A DNA stretch of 64,000 bases, taken from contig NZ_RHHT01000023.1 of NCBI RefSeq assembly GCF_003710985.1, positions 1 to 64,000 on the forward strand, in the 5' to 3' direction. This stretch comes from Brevibacillus panacihumi. Its GTDB lineage: Bacteria > Bacillota > Bacilli > Brevibacillales > Brevibacillaceae. The notes under the pieces were generated by a model. That model searched no databases. It worked only from the letters and a program-made list of their open reading frames with translations, and was not told the DNA's origin. A program made the position numbers and the translations under genes. Each line of letters starts with the position of its first letter. Position 1 is the first letter of the stretch. This document shows, in pieces, positions 16,473 through 24,561 of this stretch.

Positions 16473-17567
16473 GTGGTGATAAAATTTTTCGCAGCATTTA
16501 TGCTGGCAATGCCTTTCATGGCGGGCTGTTCTGACACTGAACAACAAACAGCAGGAATTGCACAGGAAAATTTTGTGGATAAGCCCGAACAGCAAAGATA
16601 CGAAATACTAGCTGAAAACCTTAAGGCTCCCTGGTCTATAGAAAAGCTGGGTAATGCCTTCTATTTGACGGAAAGAGCAGGCGCTATCGTAAAAGTGGAG
16701 AGCGGAAAAATGGTTAGACAAAGCGTGAAATTTGAGAAAGAGATTTCCACAGCTTCAGAGGCAGGGTTATTGGGATTTGTACTTGCTCCTGACTTTTTAG
16801 AATCGCACCGAGCGTATGCTTATTATACGTATGAGGACAACTCTGGACAATTTAACCGTATCGTTACCCTTCGTTTGGAGGATAACGTTTGGAGAGAAGA
16901 AGGTTTGCTGCTCGATAAAATTCCAAGTGGTACCTATCATCACGGAGGAAGGCTGAAAATTGGGCCCGATGGAAAGCTGTATGCTACAGCCGGTGATGCA
17001 TCTGAAGCGGGTATAGCACAAGATCTTCATTCACTGGGCGGGAAAATGTTAAGAATGAATCTTGATGGGTCGATTCCAGATAGCAACCCATTTCCGAATT
17101 CCTACATCTATAGTTATGGCCATCGAAATCCTCAAGGTATGACCTGGTTGCCTGACGGAACGCTATATGCAAGCGAGCACGGAAACAATGCAAATGATGA
17201 GGTAAACAAAGTAGAAGCTGGTCAAAATTATGGCTGGCCGATTATCAAAGGCTATGAGGAACAAGAAGGGATGGTTTCGCCGCGATTTACTTCCGGAGAT
17301 GAGGCAACTTGGGCGCCATCTGGAATGGACTCTTATCATGGCAAATTGTATGTTGCCGCACTAAGAGGGTCTGCCGTGTTGGAGTTTGACCTTGAAACAG
17401 GTGGATATCGGGAAGTAGTAACCGGACTTGGCAGAATTCGAGATGTGCTGATTGAAGATGGCTTTCTTTATTTCATTAGCAATAACACGGATGGACGTGG
17501 GGCTCCACAGGAGAATGACGATAAGCTATACAAAATTTCACTATTGACGAGCATTGGACGATATTAA
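16473..17567 (+). CDS. PQQ-type sugar dehydrogenase-like lipoprotein (glucose/sorbosone dehydrogenase family)
   Basis: A ~364-residue secreted lipoprotein. The start has a short signal peptide ending in MPFMAGC (lipobox AGC), then a six-bladed beta-propeller of the GSDH family: LKAPWSIEKLG, GLLGFVLAPDF, YHHGGRLKIGPDGKLYATAGD, GHRNPQGMTWLPDGTLYASEHG, NYGWPIIKG. The H in GHRNPQG and the GD and EHG segments are where PQQ and Ca ligands lie in known members. It would oxidise a sugar outside the membrane; I see no PQQ synthesis genes nearby. Start is uncertain between GTG 16464, 16473 and 16476; 16473 fits the spacing to GAGGTGAG. Confidence 0.85.
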   Translation: MVIKFFAAFMLAMPFMAGCSDTEQQTAGIAQENFVDKPEQQRYEILAENLKAPWSIEKLGNAFYLTERAGAIVKVESGKMVRQSVKFEKEISTASEAGLLGFVLAPDFLESHRAYAYYTYEDNSGQFNRIVTLRLEDNVWREEGLLLDKIPSGTYHHGGRLKIGPDGKLYATAGDASEAGIAQDLHSLGGKMLRMNLDGSIPDSNPFPNSYIYSYGHRNPQGMTWLPDGTLYASEHGNNANDEVNKVEAGQNYGWPIIKGYEEQEGMVSPRFTSGDEATWAPSGMDSYHGKLYVAALRGSAVLEFDLETGGYREVVTGLGRIRDVLIEDGFLYFISNNTDGRGAPQENDDKLYKISLLTSIGRY

Positions 17568-17653
17568 TATACATAATAAATATAAATATTCACAAAGTTA
17601 AAAGGTGGTGGTAAATTTTGTTTGAAAATACAGAATAGTAAGGAGGGACAGGT

Positions 17654-19411
17654 ATGCAACAAAACCAAAGCCAGCCTTGGATCAATGCGGGTACACTGGC
17701 GTCAATCCAAGAGAAGGGCCACAAGCTAATCCACGGCGGGATCGCCGTGTTCTATCATGAGGAGCAGGTTTACGCGGTAGACAATCGCTGTCCGCACCTG
17801 GGATTTCCCCTGCATATGGGTAGCTTGTGCGACGGGATACTCACCTGTCATTGGCATCATGCACGCTTTGACGTCTGCAGCGGTGGAACACTGGATCCGT
17901 GGGCGGACGATGTTCCATCCTATGAAGTGAAAATTGAAGATGGGGTAGTTTGGGTGAATCCGCATCCAAAACAGGCGAACAGCATTGAGAAATACAAACT
18001 TCGGTTGCGGGAAGGCCTGGAGCAAAATCTGGGTCTCGTGATTGCCAAAGCTGTCGTCGGCTTGGTGGAAGCCGGCGTTCCAGCAGCGGAAATCACGAAG
18101 ATCGGCATCAAGTTCGGTACCGCCTATGGGAGAGGCTGGAATTCGGGGCTCACCATCCTCACCGCGATGGCAAATGTGCTGCCGAAGCTGGATAAAGCAG
18201 GAACGATCCTCGCTCTCTATCAAGGACTGCTTCATGTGGCTCGCAACAGCTCCGGCGCCGCGGCGCGACATTTGCTTAAGCCGCTGCCGGGGGCTGACGT
18301 GCCATTCGAGCGGCTGACGGAATGGTACCGCAACTGTATCGAGGTTCGCGACACACAAGGGGCTGAAAGAGTGTTGCTCACGGCGATCCGGAAGGGGGCT
18401 TCCGTGAAGCAGCTTTCTGAGATGATGTTGATCGCGGCGACGGACCACTTTTATTTGGACGGCGGCCATACGTTCGATTTCCATAATAAAGCCTTTGAAG
18501 CGCTTGGCCTTATCGGCGAAGAGCACGCCGAGCAGACGCTGACCTCACTGGTTCGGCTCCTCGCCAATCCGACCCGCAGCGAGGAGCTTCATCAATGGCA
18601 GTCGCCAGTGAATCTTGTCGCTCCGCTTAAGGAAGCCTTCGTCCAGTTGGAAAGCCTCCCTCTGACTGAGCCCTATATAGATATTTCCGAAGCGGACGAG
18701 AAGAAAATTGTGGAGCAGCTGTTAAGCGACGAACCCCTTGAAACGGTGAACCTTGTGACAGAGGTCTTGAAATCCGGCGCACATCCGGCGCAACTGGCCC
18801 AACTGGTTGCTTTGGCCGCAGCGGAACGGATCGTCCGTTTCCATACCCAGAATGATTTCGGGGATTGGATCTCCGTTTTGCATACCTTTACCTATACCCA
18901 TGCCGTACATGAGCGTTTGCGCAGCTCGACCCATCCTCTGCTCATCCGGGCAATCTACCACGGGATAATCAGCATTTATTTGGATCGCTTTTTGAATATC
19001 CCTTCGGCACACCGCCCGGATGGCTCGGCCGTGCCCGCGGTGGACATTACCAATCCGGAGCAGCTGCTGCAAATTTTGGATCAACGCCAGCAGGTGAAGG
19101 AAGCGGCGCGCTGGACAGTCGGCTACCTACACGCCGGCGGCGACCCGGACGCCCTGCTTACTACGTTGGGCCATGCGCTCTTACGCGAAGACGCCGAATT
19201 CCATTCCTTTCAAATGTACGAAGCGGCGGTCGCCGAATATGGGCTCTGGAGAACGCGCAACGACGCCTTCGCCGCCCGTGCTGGTGAAACGATGCTTCTG
19301 GCGGCAACTCGCTATTTGGCGGCCCATGCCCCTACACCTCGCGAACTGCCGCATATCGCCCACATTGCAACACGGCTGTACCGAGGCGAGCGGCTATTCG
19401 AAGAGGCGTAA
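17654..19411 (+). CDS. Rieske [2Fe-2S] protein with a long helical C-terminal region
   Basis: A 585-residue protein. Residues about 8-105 form a Rieske domain with both cluster boxes: C46-P-H48 and, 16 residues later, C65-HW-H68, plus the downstream VPSYEVKIEDGVVWV strand. The remaining ~480 residues are helical and have no oxygenase catalytic domain: no non-heme iron 2-His-1-carboxylate signature is evident. A histidine-rich stretch (MMLIAATDHFYLDGGHTFDFHNKA) could bind metal and the tail repeats A/L-rich helices, so the C-terminal part may be a distinct, poorly described domain. The start has AAGGAGGG 7 bases upstream. It follows the dehydrogenase-like gene by 86 bases and could share its promoter. 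The reaction is unknown; it would be an electron carrier or a non-classical oxygenase partner. Confidence 0.82.
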   Translation: MQQNQSQPWINAGTLASIQEKGHKLIHGGIAVFYHEEQVYAVDNRCPHLGFPLHMGSLCDGILTCHWHHARFDVCSGGTLDPWADDVPSYEVKIEDGVVWVNPHPKQANSIEKYKLRLREGLEQNLGLVIAKAVVGLVEAGVPAAEITKIGIKFGTAYGRGWNSGLTILTAMANVLPKLDKAGTILALYQGLLHVARNSSGAAARHLLKPLPGADVPFERLTEWYRNCIEVRDTQGAERVLLTAIRKGASVKQLSEMMLIAATDHFYLDGGHTFDFHNKAFEALGLIGEEHAEQTLTSLVRLLANPTRSEELHQWQSPVNLVAPLKEAFVQLESLPLTEPYIDISEADEKKIVEQLLSDEPLETVNLVTEVLKSGAHPAQLAQLVALAAAERIVRFHTQNDFGDWISVLHTFTYTHAVHERLRSSTHPLLIRAIYHGIISIYLDRFLNIPSAHRPDGSAVPAVDITNPEQLLQILDQRQQVKEAARWTVGYLHAGGDPDALLTTLGHALLREDAEFHSFQMYEAAVAEYGLWRTRNDAFAARAGETMLLAATRYLAAHAPTPRELPHIAHIATRLYRGERLFEEA

Positions 19412-19522
19412 ACTGAAAGCTAAGCTCTGTTTGGGATCCTTGGCATCTCTTTTGCTGTCAGGAAAGGAGCGAGGAAATGGAGCAAGAGTGAAGCAGCTTC
19501 ACATCATATAGTGGATTAATTG

Positions 19523-19571
19523 ATAGCAAGATCGAGAGCGTCCTGAAAATTAGCAGGACGCTCTTGCTATA
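19523..19571 (+). terminator. Strong hairpin terminator
   Basis: ATAGCAAG-ATC-GAGAGCGTCCTG pairs with CAGGACGCTCTTGCTAT around an AAAATTAG loop. No clear T tract follows. The rest of the 323-base gap contains no supported gene. Confidence 0.65.
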
Positions 19572-19735
19572 CATGAACGATAGACTTCTCCCGAGCAACG
19601 GAGCGGTACCAATAACTAGCCAGGTATTGAGCGAACAGACAACATGGTTGAAAATCTTTTTGTTATTAATATGACATAAGGTGACATATTTAAAGATCTA
19701 TAATGGTGTTAAATCAAGGAAAGGAGTAATAAATC

Positions 19736-20284
19736 ATGAAACGAAGGATCATTTTAGATTTAGCGGTTACTATAGATGGCTTTATTGAAGGGAAAAATGG
19801 GGAAGTTGATTGGTGCATCATGGACCCGGAGATGGGGTTTATGAATTTCTTAGATCAAATTGATACGATTTTATACGGAAGAAAAAGTTATGAATTATGG
19901 GGACAATTTACCCCAGAAATACATCAATCCGATACGGAAAAAGAACTGTGGGGACTCGTTCATAGTAAAGAAAAATATGTGTTTTCTAGGACACAAAAAG
20001 CGACTGACGATAAAGCGATATTTATAAATGATCATATTCTTGAAGAAGTAAACGCATTAAAGAATAAGCCTGGCAAAGACATCTGGCTATATGGTGGAGC
20101 AAGTCTTATTACAACTTTTATCAATTTAGGGCTTGTTGATGAATATCGATTATCTGTTCACCCAGTCATTTTGGGAGAAGGAAAACCATTGTTTCATGAT
20201 ATAAAAGAAAGATTGAATGTAACATTGGTTACTACAAGAACGTTCTCCTCCGGGGTTGTGCAACTCACTTATGAGCGCTCTTGA
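19736..20284 (+). CDS. Dihydrofolate reductase-like protein (RibD C-terminal fold)
   Basis: A 182-residue protein of the DHFR/RibD-C superfamily: LDLAVTIDGFIEGKNGEVDW at the start, DTILYGRKSYELW, KYVFSRT, DIWLYGGASLITTFINLGLVDEYRLSVHPVILGEG, where the GG of the pyridine-nucleotide loop sits in YGGASL. Many Bacillota encode several such paralogues (YyaP/YwjB-like); they bind NADPH and their substrates are mostly unknown. AAAGGAG precedes ATG 19736. It is followed by a 180-base AT-rich spacer before the SRPBCC gene. Confidence 0.88.
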   Translation: MKRRIILDLAVTIDGFIEGKNGEVDWCIMDPEMGFMNFLDQIDTILYGRKSYELWGQFTPEIHQSDTEKELWGLVHSKEKYVFSRTQKATDDKAIFINDHILEEVNALKNKPGKDIWLYGGASLITTFINLGLVDEYRLSVHPVILGEGKPLFHDIKERLNVTLVTTRTFSSGVVQLTYERS

Positions 20285-20464
20285 CATCGATCTGCGCCAA
20301 TGCGAGCGGGAAGCTGCTTTCGTATTGGCGTTTTCGCATGAAGAGGGAAGAATAGCAATCGAAAAGAAATGCAGCATCCAGCTTTCTGTTACATTATATG
20401 AAGGAAATTGCTCTTCTATCACGAAATACATGTTTGCTTCTACTTATACGAAGGAGGCTATCTC

Positions 20465-20896
20465 ATGGCTAAAAATGATCCGGTAACAATAACAGTAGAA
20501 ACGGTCGTTCATTCCCCCGTTGAAAAGGTGTGGGAATATTGGACGGAGCCGGAGCATATCAAGCAATGGAATAACGCTTCGGATGATTGGCACACGCCAT
20601 ATGCCGAGAACGATCTAAAGGTCGGCGGTAAGTTTGTCTCGAGGATGGAAGCGAAAGACGGCAGTTTTGGCTTTGATTTCAGCGGGGTATACGACGAAGT
20701 GAGTGTGAATGAGAGTATTGCCTATACGATTGGCGACGGTAGAAAAGTGAAGATCGTCTTCATTCGCCAAGAGAACGACACGCGAATCATCGAATCGTTC
20801 GAAGCGGAAGAGACCAATACAATCGAGATGCAACAAGCCGGATGGCAGGCCATTTTAGATAACTTCAAAAAATATGCCGAGTCGGTCAAAAATTAA
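20465..20896 (+). CDS. SRPBCC (AHSA1/Aha1-like) protein
   Basis: A 143-residue START/SRPBCC fold protein. Marks: VETVVHSPVEKVWEYWTEPEHIKQWN at the N-terminus, DDWHTPYAENDLKVGGKF, and a C-terminal helix TIEMQQAGWQAILDNFKKY that closes the ligand cavity. These small proteins bind hydrophobic ligands; many Bacillota homologues are annotated only as activator-of-Hsp90-like. The start is ATG 20465 with AAGGAGG 7 bases upstream; the in-frame ATG at 20408 has no binding site and would add an unlikely extension. Confidence 0.9.
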   Translation: MAKNDPVTITVETVVHSPVEKVWEYWTEPEHIKQWNNASDDWHTPYAENDLKVGGKFVSRMEAKDGSFGFDFSGVYDEVSVNESIAYTIGDGRKVKIVFIRQENDTRIIESFEAEETNTIEMQQAGWQAILDNFKKYAESVKN

Positions 20897-20991
20897 TATT
20901 AGAAGCGCATGTCGGCAATCGGCATGCGCTTTGTTATCGCTGCAGGCTCAGGAACATTCGGGTTCGCGAGGAGATTCAAAGCATTTAGCTG

Positions 20992-21825
20992 TCAGATTAA
21001 GCCGAGCGCAAGCCCAAGCAAGACGGCAGACGCGCCTCCTACGAGCGAGCCGGCTACATTGACGACATCGTTGTTCCAGCCGACGCGTCCGCGAATCGGT
21101 ACGGCTGGCATGCCGCAGTGGCGAGCTTGCTCAATTTCGCGGCCGCAAGCGGCACAACGGTACATTTGCTGCCATGTCGCACCAATCCAAGAATCGGTCA
21201 ACGACCCTATGATGCCCGCGAGCCCGGCTATTCCGACCCAGGAGGCTGGTCGAAGGGCCGCCGTTGTCGCTTCTGACGCAGATGGGTTGGACACCGCAAG
21301 CAGCATCCACGCTACGATGCCGATAAATAGGCCACCGGCCAGTGAAGCGCCTATACCGAGGCTTGAAACGCCTCCGGACGTGCCAGGAGGAACGATCCGA
21401 CCCGTCTTGATCGATCTCGGTGACTTGCGGCTTAAACCACCAATTTCCGTAGCCCAGGTATCGGCTGTGACCGCAGCCATAACGCCGAGGAAGGCATACC
21501 ACCAAAGCGGATGAGGATACACCCAATTTGCTGCACATAACAGCAGCCCCAGCCCGCCGTTAGCGAGCACCTGGCCTGCATCACGCGTCCCGGATTTCTC
21601 ATAGCCGCTCTCTGCTGCTTCCTTTGCATGCCTTTTCCATTTGGACCAAAAAGTCGATGAAACAAAGAAAGCGATAAGGGAGCCGTACCAGATCGCGCTT
21701 CCGAGCGCGTACATCACTGTGCCAAGCATCACCGCTGCTAGAAAGCCGGAACCGGAGAGCGACCGTTTTACATAAGCCGTCCCCGCAATCCCTGCACTGC
21801 AGGCCAGACCTATTAACCAATCCAA
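20992..21825 (-). CDS. DUF92 family integral membrane protein
   Basis: A 277-residue membrane protein with the DUF92 pattern: several helices, TFWSKWKRHAKE, SGTRDAGQVLANGGLG, GVMAAVTADTWATEIGGLS, PRSIKTGRIVPPGTSGGVS, GSLTDSWIGATWQ, then a CAACGREIEQARHCG metal-binding-like loop and NNDVVNVAGSLVGG. DUF92 members include a phytyl-phosphate kinase-like enzyme in plants; bacterial roles are unknown. The frame is open to 21891, but that start has no ribosome binding site and a perfect TATAAT lies inside the extension (21852-21857, minus strand), so I use TTG 21825 with GGGGGAAG just upstream. Convergent with the SRPBCC gene. Confidence 0.85.
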   Translation of the reverse strand: MDWLIGLACSAGIAGTAYVKRSLSGSGFLAAVMLGTVMYALGSAIWYGSLIAFFVSSTFWSKWKRHAKEAAESGYEKSGTRDAGQVLANGGLGLLLCAANWVYPHPLWWYAFLGVMAAVTADTWATEIGGLSRKSPRSIKTGRIVPPGTSGGVSSLGIGASLAGGLFIGIVAWMLLAVSNPSASEATTAALRPASWVGIAGLAGIIGSLTDSWIGATWQQMYRCAACGREIEQARHCGMPAVPIRGRVGWNNDVVNVAGSLVGGASAVLLGLALGLI

Positions 21826-21886
21826 AGCGTTCTTCCCCCTTTGCTCTGAGCTATTATACCTTACATCGAAAGGGAGTTGCCGATTA

Positions 21887-21902
21887 ATCAAAAAAAATTG
21901 AT
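21887..21902. promoter_or_regulatory. Possible ArsR operator, site 1
   Basis: ATCAAAAAAAATTGAT, a dyad of ATCAA/TTGAT, shared with two more sites at 21946 and 22312. It lies between the divergent DUF92 and arsR promoters, so ArsR may also affect DUF92. Confidence 0.55.
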
Positions 21903-21910
21903 ATTAGGGA

Positions 21911-21940
21911 TTGCATTTTCTGGGAATCCGTGCATATAAT
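21911..21940 (+). promoter_or_regulatory. arsR promoter
   Basis: TTGCAT, an 18-base spacer and TATAAT (21935-21940), 40 bases before the arsR ATG and flanked by operator-like dyads on both sides. Confidence 0.7.
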
Positions 21941-21945
21941 TAATA

Positions 21946-21963
21946 CATCAAGAAAATTTGATG
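21946..21963. promoter_or_regulatory. ArsR operator, site 2 (arsR promoter)
   Basis: CATCAAGAAAATTTGATG: perfect 6-bp arms CATCAA/TTGATG with 6 bases between, placed just after the -10 box so that bound repressor would cover the transcription start. Confidence 0.7.
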
Positions 21964-21979
21964 AATGAGGTAGTCTTCG

Positions 21980-22294
21980 ATGAACGATTTGAAACAGAAG
22001 CTAGAACAATATGAGAAGAAATTCAAAGCTCTTGCTGATCAGAAACGATTAGAAATTATGTATGAACTTTGCCAGAGAGGGAAAACATGCGTCTGCGATC
22101 TAACCGAGATTTTTGACATGCCGCAATCCAAGCTGTCGTATCATCTGAAGATCTTGTTGGACGCAAACCTGATTATGAAAGAAACAAAAGGGACATGGAG
22201 TTATTACGATTTGAATGACAGCGAAGTGAATCAGTTGTTGTCGGAAGAGCTTTGTTGTATTTTCCGGAAAACAGGCAAAGGAAGCTGCTGCTAA
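21980..22294 (+). CDS. arsR: ArsR-family arsenic-responsive repressor
   Basis: A 104-residue winged-helix repressor. LADQKRLEIMYELCQRG, then GKTCVCDLTEIFDMPQSKLSYHLK, with the ELCxC-like CVCDL metal box in the DNA-recognition helix, followed by the wing GTWSYYDLN. Extra cysteines are in ELCCIF and the C-terminal SCC. ArsR leaves DNA when As(III) or Sb(III) binds these cysteines. An operator dyad overlaps its own promoter, and another precedes the next gene, so it should control the whole cluster. Follows a perfect -10 box; a weak GAGG sits before the ATG. Confidence 0.92.
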   Translation: MNDLKQKLEQYEKKFKALADQKRLEIMYELCQRGKTCVCDLTEIFDMPQSKLSYHLKILLDANLIMKETKGTWSYYDLNDSEVNQLLSEELCCIFRKTGKGSCC

Positions 22295-22311
22295 TTTTTT
22301 TTAAACCTTAC

Positions 22312-22327
22312 ATCAAATTTTTTTGAT
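22312..22327. promoter_or_regulatory. ArsR operator, site 3 (before the ArsI-like gene)
   Basis: ATCAAATTTTTTTGAT dyad in the short gap between arsR and the VOC lyase gene, matching the two upstream sites; suggests a second regulated promoter or a roadblock. Confidence 0.6.
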
Positions 22328-22360
22328 TAATAATGCTTTATGATAAGGGAGGAACATGAA

Positions 22361-22798
22361 ATGAAGTATGTTCACGTTGGGATTAACGTTACGAGCCTGG
22401 AGAAATCAGTTGATTTTTATCAGAAGGTATTTGGGGTAGAACCTGTGAAGGTAAAGACAGATTATGCGAAGTTCTTGCTGGAGAGCCCTGGGCTTAACTT
22501 TACATTAAATGTTCGAGACGAAGTGCACGGGAATCAAGTCAGCCACTTCGGATTCCAGGTTGCAAGTCCTGAGGAGATCCTTGCTCATAAAGAGAGGCTG
22601 GAGAAAGAAGGGTTTTTTGCACGTGAGGAAATGGATACAACATGCTGTTATGCCGTACAGGATAAATTTTGGGTGACAGATCCAGACGGTAATGAATGGG
22701 AGTTTTTCTACACCAAGTCGGACAGTGACACGCATAAAATGGAATCCACAACTTGCTGCGTACCTTCCAATTCAGTAGCAAGCAGTTCTTGCTGTTAA
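22361..22798 (+). CDS. arsI: ArsI/CadI-like VOC protein, probable organoarsenical C-As lyase
   Basis: A 145-residue VOC (glyoxalase fold) protein of the cadmium-induced CadI/ArsI family. Metal ligands fit ArsI: H5 in KYVHVGINV, H62 in QVSHFGF, E114 in NEWEFFY. The paired cysteines that hold trivalent aryl- or methyl-arsenicals are at C95-C96 (DTTCCYAVQ). More cysteine pairs near the end (TTCCVP and SSCC) could hand over arsenic. ArsI cleaves the C-As bond of methylarsenite with O2 and Fe(II). GGGAGG precedes ATG 22361. The cluster position between arsR and arsC supports the assignment. Confidence 0.82.
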   Translation: MKYVHVGINVTSLEKSVDFYQKVFGVEPVKVKTDYAKFLLESPGLNFTLNVRDEVHGNQVSHFGFQVASPEEILAHKERLEKEGFFAREEMDTTCCYAVQDKFWVTDPDGNEWEFFYTKSDSDTHKMESTTCCVPSNSVASSSCC

Positions 22799-22814
22799 GA
22801 CAAGGGGGTGCTTC

Positions 22815-22919
22815 ATGAAACAGCTGTCTTTTTTAGACCGTTTCCCCCGTAAACCGGAATATTTGATTGGGCTGATTATGATTGGCTTAGCAAGCTGTAT
22901 CGCCATGGTCATTAAGTGA
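22815..22919 (+). pseudogene. Remnant of an Acr3-type arsenite efflux pump gene
   Basis: A 34-codon frame (MKQLSFLDRF-PRKPEYLIGL and on) with AAGGGGG upstream. The first part, LSFLDR, is the usual Acr3 N-terminus. The next part, [20 protein letters not shown], matches the internal Acr3 helix that in full pumps reads [24 protein letters not shown]. So an internal deletion joined the first codons to a middle segment, and a stop follows. The conserved R of the motif is now S. The place in the operon, between an ArsI gene and arsC, is where the pump gene is expected. It cannot transport; whether the peptide is made is unknown. Confidence 0.78.
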
Positions 22920-22941
22920 AGGCGGAAAAGGTGATCCTATC

Positions 22942-23373
22942 ATGGAAAAAAAGAAAACCATATACTTTTTATGCACAGGCAATTCTTGCCGGAGCCAAAT
23001 GGCAGAAGCGTGGGGGAAAAAATACTTAGGTGACGAGTGGAATGTGTTTTCCGCCGGAATTGAAGCGCATGGTGTCAATCCCAATGCCGTGCGTGCGATG
23101 CAGGAAGTGGGAATCGATATTTCTGATCAAACATCTGATGTCATTGACCCTGTTCTCTTAAACAAAGCGGATCTGGTCGTGACATTATGCAGCCATGCAG
23201 ATTCTGTATGCCCAGCCACCCCTCCTCATGTAAAGCGTGTCCATTGGGGATTTGACGATCCGGCGGGCAAAGAATGGTCTGAGTTTCAACGGGTTCGTGA
23301 TGAGATTGAGGCGCGTATGAAAGCATTTAAGGAAGCAGGAGAGGGCCAATGGACAATACAAAAAAACTATTGA
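22942..23373 (+). CDS. arsC: Arsenate reductase, thioredoxin-coupled (LMW-PTPase fold)
   Basis: A 143-residue ArsC of the low-molecular-weight tyrosine phosphatase fold. C11-TGNSC16-R17 is the P-loop (CX5R), and C83 and C90 in [10 protein letters not shown] form the redox cascade with C11, as in Bacillus and Staphylococcus ArsC. It reduces As(V) to As(III), which is normally exported by a pump. The pump gene beside it is only a scar, so As(III) would need another exporter. GGTGATCC spacing to ATG is acceptable. The stop overlaps the next gene by 25 bases. Confidence 0.95.
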   Translation: MEKKKTIYFLCTGNSCRSQMAEAWGKKYLGDEWNVFSAGIEAHGVNPNAVRAMQEVGIDISDQTSDVIDPVLLNKADLVVTLCSHADSVCPATPPHVKRVHWGFDDPAGKEWSEFQRVRDEIEARMKAFKEAGEGQWTIQKNY

Positions 23374-24293
23374 AAGATTATTATCATGTAGATATTACAA
23401 GTATGTCATCACAGCAGGGAGGGTGGGCATCACTCGCTTATAAAGTGTCGAGTAATCAGAAGAGCTACTTCCTAAAAGTATATGAAAAAAAGAGAGCATC
23501 TACTGCAAAGTTGACTGCCCTAATAGATAAATACGTTCCAATCATGGTATGGCTCGTGCACAATAGCAAATTAAAAGGGAAGATTCCTGTTCCTCTAGTA
23601 ACAAGAGGCGGAGAATACAAGTGCGAAGATGAGCATGGCATTTATATGATTTATGATTATATTGAAGGATACACCATTGGAGATCAGGATGTAACGGAGG
23701 ATCAAGTTCGCCAGCTTTCGGAAATCATAGCAGAACTCCATTTATATAGTGAAGACATTCCAGTCGAGACGGATGGCATTAAAGAGGATTTTGACGTTCC
23801 GTTTTTACAGTCACTAAGAGATATATGGAATCAGAGGAGGTGCAATTTTCCCAACGATGTATGGAATTTGGTCAGTCCTCATATTCAACAAATGGAGGAT
23901 TTGATGCATACCATTGAAACACTTGGTCAGCGGTTGAGAAATAGCAATGTGAGAATGGCTTTATGTCATACAGATTTGCATGGTTGGAACTTGATGCAAT
24001 CCGAACAACAATTAATCGTCATTGACTGGGAAGGATTAAAAGTAGCTCCGGTGGAAGCGGATTTGATGTTCCTTATTGATAAACCATTTTTTCAAGAGTT
24101 TTTAAATATCTATCAGAAAACGCACCATAACTTTTCCATCAATCCTGATGCTTTGCAATTTTATCAAGGGAAAAGAAAGTTGGAAGATATATGGGAGTTT
24201 CTCGAACAGCTGTTATGGGATGAACAAAATGAGGAAGAAAGGGTTAGTACATTGAACCATTTACAAGAAGAATTGAAAACCCTGGGGAAATAA
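23349..24293 (+). CDS. Aminoglycoside phosphotransferase (APH) family kinase-like protein
   Basis: A 314-residue APH-fold protein: [20 protein letters not shown] at the nucleotide-binding loop, [13 protein letters not shown] hinge, catalytic loop [12 protein letters not shown] (Brenner motif HxDxxxxN) and the metal-binding IDWEGL in place of DxD. It resembles the spectinomycin-type APH(9) group, but the family also has choline and small-metabolite kinases, so resistance is not assured. The ATG lies inside the arsC end (25-base overlap), and the only visible ribosome site is GGAGAGGGCC within arsC, so it is translationally coupled to an arsenic operon, an unusual pairing. Confidence 0.8.
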   Translation: MDNTKKLLKDYYHVDITSMSSQQGGWASLAYKVSSNQKSYFLKVYEKKRASTAKLTALIDKYVPIMVWLVHNSKLKGKIPVPLVTRGGEYKCEDEHGIYMIYDYIEGYTIGDQDVTEDQVRQLSEIIAELHLYSEDIPVETDGIKEDFDVPFLQSLRDIWNQRRCNFPNDVWNLVSPHIQQMEDLMHTIETLGQRLRNSNVRMALCHTDLHGWNLMQSEQQLIVIDWEGLKVAPVEADLMFLIDKPFFQEFLNIYQKTHHNFSINPDALQFYQGKRKLEDIWEFLEQLLWDEQNEEERVSTLNHLQEELKTLGK

Positions 24294-24417
24294 TGTAGAC
24301 GAATCAGGCGTCTGGTGTGCAGATTGGCCGGAATCAGAGTCGTATGATAGTGGACCAGGAATTTACGCTTGAAAGATAAAATCAAGTGTAGTAAGATCAG
24401 CACTATTAAACAGAATA

Positions 24418-24490
24418 CGTACCTGTATAACCTCAAGAATATGGCTTGAGGGTCTCTACCAGGAACCTTAAAAATCCTGATTACAGAAAA
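24418..24490 (+). ncRNA. Adenine-sensing purine riboswitch aptamer
   Basis: The three-way junction of purine riboswitches is readable. P1 CTGTA (24423-24427) / TACAG (24482-24486); P2 CCTCAAG / CTTGAGG (24431-24437, 24445-24451) with the AATATGG loop; conserved GTCTCTACC at the J2/3 junction; P3 with the CCTTAAA loop; and GATTAC at J3/1. The T in GATTAC is at the position (C in guanine, U in adenine aptamers) that decides specificity, so adenine is predicted. P3 seems to carry one or two extra A residues. In Bacillus subtilis the same element controls pbuE. Confidence 0.93.
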
Positions 24491-24528
24491 TGATTGTATT
24501 CATTTTTTGTAATTAGGATTTTTTTTAT
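24473..24528 (+). terminator. Riboswitch expression platform terminator
   Basis: AATCCTGATTACAGAAAATGA pairs with TCATTTTTTGTAATTAGGATT and is followed by a run of T. The 5' arm includes the aptamer P3 and P1 3' strands, so adenine binding and terminator formation are mutually exclusive: adenine turns the gene on. Confidence 0.9.
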
Positions 24529-24561
24529 TTTCAATCAACACGAAAGGATGAAAAACAGATT

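Noticed and set aside
22815-22919. 34-codon ORF as a functional small protein
   Set aside because: It is made of two separate parts of Acr3 joined in frame and then stopped, which is better explained as a deletion scar.
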